Origin: Myxococcales bacterium
Lineage (GTDB): Bacteria > Myxococcota_A > Polyangia > Polyangiales > Houyiibacteriaceae
Direction of reading: 5' to 3'
DNA length: 60,481 nucleotides
Assembly (NCBI GenBank): GCA_024643985.1
Contig: JAHELW010000003.1
Coordinates: 1-60,481, forward strand
Each line of letters begins with the position of its first letter. Position 1 is the first letter of the stretch. Made by a program: the position numbers and the translations under genes. Positions 34,971 through 40,689 of the stretch are shown here, piece after piece. A model generated the notes under the pieces. The model saw only the letters and a list, made by a program, of their open reading frames with translations, was not told the DNA's origin and did no database searches.

Positions 34971-35993
34971 CTAAAACGCCGGGACAGCGAGCACCCCGCC
35001 GCAGGCCGTTTCATTCATGTAGATCCCGTCGGCGCTCTGGCCCTTCGGGGAATTCGCGCCCGAGGTCGCCCCGATCACCAGATCCGCATCGGTATACGCG
35101 AGGAACACGCACATCTCTTGTCCGCCGAGCCCGTATTCCAGTCGCCGATCCGTGTTGTTCGCGTAGCCGCACTCGACCCGGAGCATCGGCGCCCCGTTCG
35201 AGCTGACCGGCGGATTGATGGTGGTCCCGAGCGGCTCGCCCACCGAGTTTCGAAGCTCGAAGATCGTGCGTTCCTCGTCGGCGTCGTCGACGAAGCTGAG
35301 CCGGAAGTAGTTCCCCCACTCGTGGTAGTGGGCGAGGACGTAATAGACGTTGTAGTTGGCAGGCTTGCCAAGCAAGTTTTGAAACTGCTCGCCGAGGTCA
35401 CAGGTCATCGCGAAGCGGGATTCCGCCTGCGGCTCGATGTCGAGCGCGGTATTCGTAAAGCTGATCGGGCGAAGTCGAATCTCGACGTCTTCTTCGGCTA
35501 CGGTTTGGATGTCGAAGCTCAGCGCCGTCTGTAGCGGGCTCGGCGAGATGTTCAGCAGATGAACCCCGCCGACGATTTTGTGCCGCGGCGGGATCTCGAG
35601 CACCGCGCCCTCTTGAAACGCTTGAAGCTCCCCAAGCGCCTGCGTCGACTGCGCGAAAAACACACCGCCGGCCAGCGCGGACGACACGTCGCCAAAGCCG
35701 CGTTCGTCACAGTCCCAGGTGCCGTCCGGGCCCGGATACGTATCCTCGGGCACGAAATACCAGTTCGAGTGGTGCCAGGCGCCGTCGTTCCGCTGGCGGA
35801 CCTTCGAGACGTAGAGGGGCTCTTCGTTCCCAAGCGTCCAGCTCTGGCACACGCCGCTGATCTCCGCGCCGGAGTCGATCGCGAGCGCCTCGAACGTATG
35901 CGTCATCGTCGGATCGATTTCGGGCGGAGCCGTCTCCGTGGCGCAGGCCGTGAGGCTCAGTCCGAGGACGACGAGGTACAATGTACGGCCCAT
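34971..35993 (-). CDS. Lipoprotein of unknown function (about 340 aa)
   Basis: The ATG at 35993 gives MGRTLYLVVLGLSLTAC, a clean lipoprotein signal (lipobox LTAC, Cys17). An upstream frame continues to 36155 but runs through the tRNA repeat and is not credible. The mature part has SWTLGNEEPLYVSKVRQRND, CDERGFGDVS, HKIVGGVHLLNISPSP and several scattered Cys residues. This resembles copper-type-2 monooxygenase-like or LPMO-like beta folds in layout, but that is a guess. Its 5' region abuts the left repeat of the integrated element; without the element it would lie about 66 bp after tRNA-Gly. Confidence 0.75.
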   Translation of the reverse strand: MGRTLYLVVLGLSLTACATETAPPEIDPTMTHTFEALAIDSGAEISGVCQSWTLGNEEPLYVSKVRQRNDGAWHHSNWYFVPEDTYPGPDGTWDCDERGFGDVSSALAGGVFFAQSTQALGELQAFQEGAVLEIPPRHKIVGGVHLLNISPSPLQTALSFDIQTVAEEDVEIRLRPISFTNTALDIEPQAESRFAMTCDLGEQFQNLLGKPANYNVYYVLAHYHEWGNYFRLSFVDDADEERTIFELRNSVGEPLGTTINPPVSSNGAPMLRVECGYANNTDRRLEYGLGGQEMCVFLAYTDADLVIGATSGANSPKGQSADGIYMNETACGGVLAVPAF

Positions 35994-36059
35994 CGCACGG
36001 GAGGATCGCCGCAATTGCGACGCCTGGCAAGCCATGGGTCGAAGCATCACGAGCCAACT

Positions 36060-36105
36060 TCGGAGCGGGTGAAGAGATTCGAACTCTCGACCTCGACCTT
36101 GGGAA
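36060..36105 (+). repeat. Left attachment repeat (46 bp, tRNA-Gly 3' duplicate)
   Basis: Identical over 46 bp to 39154-39199. It contains the 3' half of tRNA-Gly, from the anticodon loop (TTGGGAA on this strand) through the T-arm and acceptor strand to a few bases beyond. Identity stops abruptly at 36106. Confidence 0.9.
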
Positions 36106-36225
36106 TACTCTCTCAGCCTAGAACACCATTCGGGAAATCCAACAACATCAACCACATGAAGTCCTGCGGCGTTGCGTGCCGTCCCGAGGTGTCCTGTGGA
36201 AAGTGGAAGAATTCGTGGAATATTT

Positions 36226-36252
36226 GGCTTCGACGTTCAGAGGGTCGAAGCC
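36226..36252. other. 9-bp inverted repeat after the toxin gene
   Basis: GGCTTCGAC at 36226-36234 and GTCGAAGCC at 36244-36252 are perfect complements with a 9-base loop. It lies 37 bp downstream of the leftward toxin gene and about 120 bp inside the left element end. It could be a weak terminator for the TA operon or an arm-type integrase site. No U-tract. Confidence 0.45.
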
Positions 36253-36288
36253 TGACGCTTAGCCCAACTGCGGTGCGGTTGGCGCCCC

Positions 36289-36597
36289 TCAGGGCACGGG
36301 CGGATCGCTACCGCGTGCTCGACTCCAGACGGCAGCGATGAGAACCTCCCTCGCTTCGCGGTTGACCGAATAGAAGACTGCGTAGGGTGTGCCTTCGATC
36401 AACAACCGCCGCACGCCAGGCAACTGGATATCGTCGCATGGTCGCCCGAGACCTGGCATCCGGGAGATGTGGTCACTTGCTGCGCTGAATGCTTCTTTGA
36501 AGGTCGCTCGGGCAGCCGGCCGGTTCGCAGCCCACCAAGCCTCGAGCTCGCGCACTTGCCACTCCGCTTCGGGCGAAATGCGGACGCGGAAGCTCAC
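36289..36597 (-). CDS. RelE/ParE-family toxin
   Basis: 102 residues: VRISPEAEWQVRELEAWW, the helical hairpin NRPAARATFKEAFSAASDHI, GRPCDDIQLPGVRRLLIEG and the beta-strand ending YAVFYSVNREAREVLIAAVW. These match the ParE/RelE type II toxin fold. ParE-like members inhibit gyrase; which target applies here is unknown. It overlaps the preceding antitoxin gene by four bases, which fits a type II toxin-antitoxin operon stabilising the element. Confidence 0.88.
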   Translation of the reverse strand: MSFRVRISPEAEWQVRELEAWWAANRPAARATFKEAFSAASDHISRMPGLGRPCDDIQLPGVRRLLIEGTPYAVFYSVNREAREVLIAAVWSRARGSDPPVP

Positions 36598-36812
36598 AGC
36601 TCTTTCATGAAATCTTCAATCGGTCGGCTCTTGCCCGCTTCACCTTGCGCCAGGCCACGCCGCACGGATGCCCGAAGTCTTTCGAGGTCGTCTTCGCTTA
36701 GGCTCTCGAAGCCATCCTCGGCGCGAACGGCGTTCAGAACAGTACGCACTGCGTCGAGCTCGTCGTCGGCCAGTTCATCGATCAATGCATGAATGTCGGA
36801 CCGGGTTCCCAT
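36594..36812 (-). CDS. Antitoxin of the ParE/RelE-type pair
   Basis: 72 residues, strongly acidic and helical: DIHALIDELADDELDAVRTV and SLSEDDLERLRASVRRGLAQ, ending IEDFMKEL. The predicted helices and acidic content fit toxin-neutralising antitoxins paired with ParE-like toxins. There is no clear DNA-binding domain, so repression of the operon by this protein is not assured. The gene is immediately upstream of the toxin with an ATGA-type overlap. Confidence 0.82.
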   Translation of the reverse strand: MGTRSDIHALIDELADDELDAVRTVLNAVRAEDGFESLSEDDLERLRASVRRGLAQGEAGKSRPIEDFMKEL

Positions 36813-37737
36813 TTCGCTCAGCTTAAGCCCGGTGGGACTGCTCGTCCAGGCTGCGGAACAGATCTGACAGCTCTCTCATTTCCACCCTGGGTCGGGCTTG
36901 AAGCACACTGGCTCGTCCTGCTCTTTTCTGACACACGCCGCATCTTCTTGCGCAAGAGTGGTTCGGTCTGACCCACCCTGCCGCAAAATGCGTCATCACG
37001 AGGCAAAGGGGGTCGCTTCGCTTCATATTTGCGCAGTAAGCTCCAGAATTCTTCATCGTGCGTCAAAAGGAACCGGACTTTGTTCGGGCAAGGTGGAGTT
37101 TTGTTTAACAAAACTGCACGGCTCTCGCGTCGGGTCTTCGCCCCAAGCTCGGCGGTGAGGGGCGCGCTCAACGCCTTCGGCTTATTCGCGCGAGGCGGCG
37201 GCCTAGAGCCCGGTCTGACGCGTGTCCTCGTGTGCGCCGGCCCGCGACGGCAGGTTTCGAATCGGAGAGTCCAATGGCGAGAAACGCTCCACCGCTTCGC
37301 AGAACTCAGGACGACCCGCAACGGCATCTGCCACCATCACGGTCGGCTGGTAGGTCGCATGGATCTGCCAGTGCGGGAGAAAGAAGTTCTTGCCCTTGTT
37401 TGGTCCGCTGCGAATAAGCCGAAGGCGTTGAGCGCGGCAAGCGGGGATTGGGACATCTTCGATGTCCTACAATCCCACATCTTGAAAATGTCGCACTTCG
37501 CTCTGAACTGACTTCTCTTGTCGCCTTCTGCATCGTTTTGGTTCTTCGTGAAGCACAATGCGTCGTTTCACTCCAAGAAGCTCCAAAGTGCGTCACTTCG
37601 TCGCAGAAAACGCCAAGAGGTGAGAGCTGGTGACAGCCTCGCGTGGCACTTCTTGTCGCTGGATGACGCACTCGCGTTCCAAGCACTTCCTGCTCGCGCA
37701 ACTTTTCGGGGTGCAAAGCCGATAACAGGGGATGAGC
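36813..37737. other. 925-bp element interior without a recognised gene
   Basis: Open frames exist on both strands but none has family similarity or a good ribosome-binding site. The stretch is less GC-rich than its surroundings. It holds a perfect 26-bp inverted repeat (37164-37189 and 37410-37435), a short palindrome GGACATC-TTC-GATGTCC at 37451-37467, and several variants of a TGCGTCA motif (near 36990, 37055 and 37590). This looks like decayed cargo or a replication/attachment control region. Confidence 0.6.
37164..37435. repeat. 26-bp perfect inverted repeat pair inside the element
   Basis: The left arm 37164-37189 starts GCGCTCAACGCCTTCGGC; the right arm 37410-37435 is its exact reverse complement (GCGAATAAGCCGAAGGCG...). 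The arms enclose 220 bp of ordinary sequence. A perfect 26-bp match with no flanking similarity points to two insertions of a short repeat or to a hairpin-forming recombination site. Confidence 0.8.
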
Positions 37738-37770
37738 ATGAACGCGATTCCCAATCACGAGCTTCGATGA
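37738..37770 (+). CDS. Possible 10-residue leader peptide before the HTH gene
   Basis: ATG at 37738 is preceded by AGGGGATGAGC and encodes MNAIPNHELR, ending at a TGA that overlaps the ATG of the HTH gene (ATGA). The HTH start itself has no clear ribosome-binding site, so translational coupling through this peptide would explain it. Too short to prove from sequence. Confidence 0.4.
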   Translation: MNAIPNHELR

Positions 37771-38222
37771 CGGCGTCATGGGACGACGATCCATGGCTCG
37801 ACTGTCGCAGCGCTGGAGCCTTTCTCGGGCTAACGCCCTCCGGTGTCCGATCGCTCGTCAACCGTGGTGTGTTGTTTCGTCGCTCCACCCTCGACCGCTG
37901 GATTATCGATGGCTGCCGGCGCTATGCTCCTCAGCGGTACGCAACGTCCGGGACGGGAGGAGCGCATGAGCAAATCTCGGTATCCGGGAATCGAACGCCT
38001 GTCGTCGGGTCGCTATCGAGTGAGAGTGACTTGGAACGATCCGAAGACGGGCAAGCGAAAGGATCAGAAGAAAGTGATTGCCGCCACCAGCATGGCCGAA
38101 GCGAGCTCCCAAAGGGAGTTGCTTCGTACCCGCTTGCTGACGGGCGGCACGACCCCAGAGCACCGTCTTCGCCTTGGCGAATACGCGAGCTCGTGGATGC
38201 GTGGGAAGATTCCCACTCTTAA
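37767..38222 (+). CDS. Excisionase-like HTH protein, probably damaged
   Basis: The start MTASWDDDPWLDCRSAGAFL continues GLTPSGVRSLVNRGVL, the MerR/excisionase-type helix-turn-helix (HTH_17). The basic wing that normally follows (about 10 residues, of the P-x-x-R-x-GRR type) is missing: RGVL runs directly into FRRSTLDRWIIDGC. The frame then continues about 85 codons into the integrase gene in another reading frame, with no sensible sequence. An internal in-frame deletion and loss of the original stop are the simplest explanations, giving a probably weakened or dead directionality factor. The N-terminal 60 residues are the meaningful part. Confidence 0.6.
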   Translation: MTASWDDDPWLDCRSAGAFLGLTPSGVRSLVNRGVLFRRSTLDRWIIDGCRRYAPQRYATSGTGGAHEQISVSGNRTPVVGSLSSESDLERSEDGQAKGSEESDCRHQHGRSELPKGVASYPLADGRHDPRAPSSPWRIRELVDAWEDSHS

Positions 38223-39150
38223 GCCCTCGACGCGGGACAAGTACGCGGTGGTCCTGGACCACCATATCCTTCCCGCCTTGGGGGATTACTACGTCGACGC
38301 CATCACGCCGCAAGACGTGCTCCGGTGGCGTGATGCCCAGCATGCCAAGCCCAGCACCGTCAATTCGCGGCTGAGGGTGCTTCGTACGCTCCTCCGGGAC
38401 GCGCAGGCACAGCTCGGGCTGCCCCGGGACCCCTGCGCTCGCGTGAGAACGCTGCCGGAGGAGCCCACGGTCGGAAACCGGCTCAAGCCCGAACAGCTGA
38501 GGCAGGTCCTCGGCCATCTCCAGGAGCATGAGCGACAATGGTATCCGTTGTTTCTCACGATGGCGCTCACCGGCGCTCGCTTCGGCGAGGTCTCGGCCCT
38601 TCAGTGGTCGGACATCGACGAAGACGCCGGAGTGATCTGGATCCGGCGTGCCCAGTCGCAGGGGCGTGTCGGCACGACCAAAACCGGGAAGGTCCGAGAC
38701 GTTCCGCTCCCGCTGCCGCTCATGGCAGTGCTCAAACAGCATCGACAGCGGCTCGTTCGAGACCAGGCACCAGGGCTCTCCGAGGGATTGGTCTTCCCAA
38801 GCCGCGTCGGAACCTACCTACGGAACTCCTCGCTCCGGAAGCCCCTGGGGCGAGCTCTCGAGGCAGCCGGCGTGTCCGAGCGGTTTACCGTTCACGGTTT
38901 CCGCCGAACCTGGAACAACCTGCTCCGCCAAGTGGCGTCGGGCGCGATCACGCGATCGATGATCGGCCACGAGACGGAGGAGATGTTCCTTCACTACTCG
39001 CACATCGAGCGCGATGAGAAGCAAAGCGCCGTCGAACGAGCGCTCGCGCTGGTCGACGGTCCCAAAGTGGAACATCGTGTGGAAGGTTCCCCGCTTGGGG
39101 ACGCCGGCCGGAATGCAGACAGTTCAGAAACCACCCGTAACGACAAGTGA
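37966..39150 (+). CDS. Tyrosine recombinase / phage-type integrase
   Basis: 394 residues. An N-terminal arm-binding segment (RYPGIERLSSGRYRVRV) is followed by a SAM-like core-binding domain (about 70-150) and a catalytic domain with TGARFGEVSALQWSDID (first Arg), HGFRRTWNNLL (His-x2-Arg), GHETEEMFLHYSHI (His and nucleophile Tyr). All catalytic residues are present, so the enzyme looks active. ATG 37966 follows GGGAGG with proper spacing; upstream Mets lie inside the HTH gene. The stop is three bases from the right attachment repeat. Confidence 0.94.
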   Translation: MSKSRYPGIERLSSGRYRVRVTWNDPKTGKRKDQKKVIAATSMAEASSQRELLRTRLLTGGTTPEHRLRLGEYASSWMRGKIPTLKPSTRDKYAVVLDHHILPALGDYYVDAITPQDVLRWRDAQHAKPSTVNSRLRVLRTLLRDAQAQLGLPRDPCARVRTLPEEPTVGNRLKPEQLRQVLGHLQEHERQWYPLFLTMALTGARFGEVSALQWSDIDEDAGVIWIRRAQSQGRVGTTKTGKVRDVPLPLPLMAVLKQHRQRLVRDQAPGLSEGLVFPSRVGTYLRNSSLRKPLGRALEAAGVSERFTVHGFRRTWNNLLRQVASGAITRSMIGHETEEMFLHYSHIERDEKQSAVERALALVDGPKVEHRVEGSPLGDAGRNADSSETTRNDK

Positions 39151-39153
39151 TTC

Positions 39154-39199
39154 TCGGAGCGGGTGAAGAGATTCGAACTCTCGACCTCGACCTTGGGAA
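39154..39199 (+). repeat. Right attachment repeat (46 bp) within tRNA-Gly
   Basis: Identical to 36060-36105. It covers the tRNA 3' part from the anticodon loop outward, so recombination leaves an intact tRNA gene. The anticodon bases are at 39195-39197, just inside the repeat edge. Confidence 0.9.
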
Positions 39200-39229
39200 G
39201 GTCGCACTCTACCACTGAGTTACACCCGC
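39158..39229 (-). tRNA. tRNA-Gly (anticodon CCC)
   Basis: On the minus strand: acceptor GCGGGTG pairs perfectly with CACCCGC; D-arm ACTC-AGTGGTA-GAGT; anticodon stem CGACC/GGTCG with loop TTCCCAA, giving anticodon CCC (glycine); variable AGGTC; T-arm GAGAG-TTCGAAT-CTCTT; discriminator T. No CCA is encoded. The 72-nt gene is the integration target of the adjacent element. Confidence 0.95.
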
Positions 39230-39270
39230 AAAGAGGATGGAGAACTAGCCTTGCTGCCCGAACGCGTCAA

Positions 39271-39298
39271 GCCTGGACCCTTTGGCGAGGGTCCAGGC
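39271..39298 (-). terminator. Strong hairpin between the SPFH gene end and tRNA-Gly
   Basis: GCCTGGACCCT and AGGGTCCAGGC form an 11-bp perfect stem with a 6-base loop. It lies 13 bp downstream of the stop of the leftward SPFH lipoprotein gene, where a terminator is expected. The tail on that strand is TTGACG rather than a U-run, so termination may be weak or factor-assisted. Confidence 0.6.
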
Positions 39299-39311
39299 GT
39301 CGTGCGCGCGT

Positions 39312-40130
39312 TTAGCGGGTGTGGACGAGGGGTAAGCCGTTCGGACCGACGGGGATGTAGACCGTCGTGTGGTTTGGGGCGTCGGCCATCGTCTTTTGCG
39401 CCTCGATCGCCTCGTGCTGCAGGTAGTTGGGCGTCAGCGTTGCGTTGATGATCTTCTGCGCTTCGGCGATTCCCTTGGCCTCTTCGATGCGAATCTCGGC
39501 ATCCCGCCGTGCGATTTCGCGCTGGGTTTCCTTTTCCTCGAGGAGCTGCCTCGCAGCGAGCTTCTTTTCGACGGCCTGCGAGACGACCGGCGGATAGTCG
39601 ATGTTGCCCACCGCGAGCCGGACGACCTCGAACGGAGCGCTCTCGAGGTACTCGCCGAGTGAGGCCTCGATGGTTGCTGCGATCTCGTCGCGCTCTGCTT
39701 TCAGCTCTCGGCTCGAATACTGCTGGACGGACTGCCGCACGATGGTCCGGAGCGGCTCCCTGACGTATCGGTCGTACCAGTGCGGCCCGCCGAACGTCTC
39801 GACCACCGATTGCACCTGACCGTCTTCCGCTTTCATCACCGCGTGAACGCTGAAGGCGACGTTGAGATCGTCTTTGACCAGGATCGCGAACTGCTCGGTG
39901 TACGTGGCCGGCCGAGTGTCGATGTGGATGACTCGGTTCCGGAACGCGCTCACGCCGTAGTTGCCTGGACCGCGGACGACTCCGCGAAAGCCGCCTTCTC
40001 CGAGCACGCGGGGATCTTCGAAGACGTAGCCTTCGTGCCCGGCAGGGGTGTGCGGGTTCGTGCAGCCCGTCACCGCGAGGGGGAGGGCCGCCAACAGGGC
40101 GGCGACGAGGATGAATGGGGTGCTGCGCAT
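39312..40130 (-). CDS. SPFH/prohibitin-domain lipoprotein
   Basis: 272 residues. MRSTPFILVAALLAALPLAVTGC is a lipoprotein signal (lipobox VTGC). The SPFH/band-7 domain spans about 45-210: VIHIDTRPATYTEQFAILVKDDLNVAFSVHAVMKAED and WYDRYVREPLRTIVRQSVQQ. A coiled-coil of Glu/Arg/Ala repeats follows (about 205-245). Most SPFH proteins use a transmembrane helix and form cytosolic or periplasmic cages with membrane proteases; lipid anchoring is unusual. GGAGGCAGTC precedes ATG 40130; the longer AT-rich upstream frame is not credible. It is divergent from a small RHH-like gene with a shared AT-rich control region. Confidence 0.85.
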   Translation of the reverse strand: MRSTPFILVAALLAALPLAVTGCTNPHTPAGHEGYVFEDPRVLGEGGFRGVVRGPGNYGVSAFRNRVIHIDTRPATYTEQFAILVKDDLNVAFSVHAVMKAEDGQVQSVVETFGGPHWYDRYVREPLRTIVRQSVQQYSSRELKAERDEIAATIEASLGEYLESAPFEVVRLAVGNIDYPPVVSQAVEKKLAARQLLEEKETQREIARRDAEIRIEEAKGIAEAQKIINATLTPNYLQHEAIEAQKTMADAPNHTTVYIPVGPNGLPLVHTR

Positions 40131-40144
40131 GACTGCCTCCTTTA

Positions 40145-40230
40145 TTTTCGGATATTTCGTGTATTTATATAATATAATATAACAAAGCATAATGCAGCAC
40201 AGAGTGGTATTTTCGTATTGTTTCGTGTAT
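40145..40230. promoter_or_regulatory. AT-rich divergent promoter with direct repeats (candidate operators)
   Basis: Within the 122-bp gap between the SPFH gene and the RHH-like gene, TTTTCG (40145-40150) plus TTTCGTGTAT (40155-40164) recurs as TTTTCG (40210-40215) plus TTTCGTGTAT (40221-40230). The spacing between the repeats fits a few helical turns. Between them lies a TATA-rich block (TATATAATATAATATAAC), striking in so GC-rich a genome, suitable as promoter for the leftward gene. The repeats may bind the adjacent small protein. Confidence 0.5.
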
Positions 40231-40252
40231 AAAAACACCAAAAGGGGGTTCC

Positions 40253-40546
40253 ATGACGGACGAGTTTCGGCGAATCAGCCTGATGATTCGGGAGGATCAG
40301 CACCAGCGGCTGTTGGACCTCGGCGTGAACATGAGCGCCCTGATCCGCAGCCTCATCGACGACCATCTGAGCGAATCGAAGATCACGCTCGCGGTGCCCG
40401 AGGAGACGGCGCACCTCTATCGGCAGGTGGTCTCCGACACCGGCAGCACCGACGCGGAGGTCGAGCCGTATCTTCGAGCCGCCCTGAAAACCATGCTCAA
40501 AGACCGAATCGCCCAGCTGCAGACGCTTCACCGAAGCATCGAGTAG
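40253..40546 (+). CDS. Small RHH-like protein (candidate autoregulator)
   Basis: 97 residues. The first 40, EFRRISLMIREDQHQRLLDL then NMSALIRSLIDDHLSES, have the strand-helix-helix pattern of ribbon-helix-helix proteins. The C-terminal half is helical (VEPYLRAALKTMLKDRIAQL). No named family recognised. ATG at 40253 follows AAAGGGGGTTCC. Its position beside operator-like direct repeats suggests that it controls itself and the divergent SPFH gene (inference). Confidence 0.65.
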   Translation: MTDEFRRISLMIREDQHQRLLDLGVNMSALIRSLIDDHLSESKITLAVPEETAHLYRQVVSDTGSTDAEVEPYLRAALKTMLKDRIAQLQTLHRSIE

Positions 40547-40585
40547 GGACACGCAGTGCCCCGCAGACCAGCCTTTTTCCGGTAA

Positions 40586-40689
40586 GTTGCCACCCACGCC
40601 GCGAAAACCCGGCTCTCGTTGGGTTTTCGCGGTGTGGGTTGTAACCATTTGAAAGGAGGTCGGTTTTCGAGGTGCTGCGTGTCCCCCTG
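40586..40689 (+). repeat. Dispersed repeat copy C with adjoining inverted half-copy
   Basis: 40621-40689 matches copies A and B: GGGTTTTCGCGGTGTGGGTT, GTAA, TTGAAAGGAGG, CGGTTTTCGAGG and GTGTCCCCCTG. At 40586-40610 the same 25-bp edge occurs inverted (22 of 25 complementary), so the two halves form a long hairpin with a 10-base loop. It overlaps the ribosome-binding site and the first codons of the TonB-dependent receptor. Confidence 0.8.

Larger units (their letters stand above)
36060..39199 (+). mobile_element. Small integrative element in tRNA-Gly (about 3.1 kb)
   Basis: The element is bounded by perfect 46-bp direct repeats (36060-36105 and 39154-39199). The right copy is the anticodon-loop-to-3'-end part of an intact tRNA-Gly gene and the left copy is the displaced duplicate. 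Inside lie a toxin-antitoxin pair, an HTH gene and a tyrosine integrase whose stop is three bases before the right repeat. Parts of the interior (about 36.9-37.6 kb) are visibly less GC-rich than the chromosome. This is the standard arrangement of a tRNA-targeted genomic island, here with almost no cargo. Confidence 0.88.

Noticed and set aside
35994..36155. Longer N-terminus of the lipoprotein through the tRNA repeat
   Set aside because: The extension translates tRNA-derived repeat sequence and would hide the lipoprotein signal that starts at 35993.
37029..37511. 160-codon open frame in the island's gene-poor interior
   Set aside because: It contains one arm of the inverted repeat in each half, has no recognisable domain and no good ribosome-binding site.
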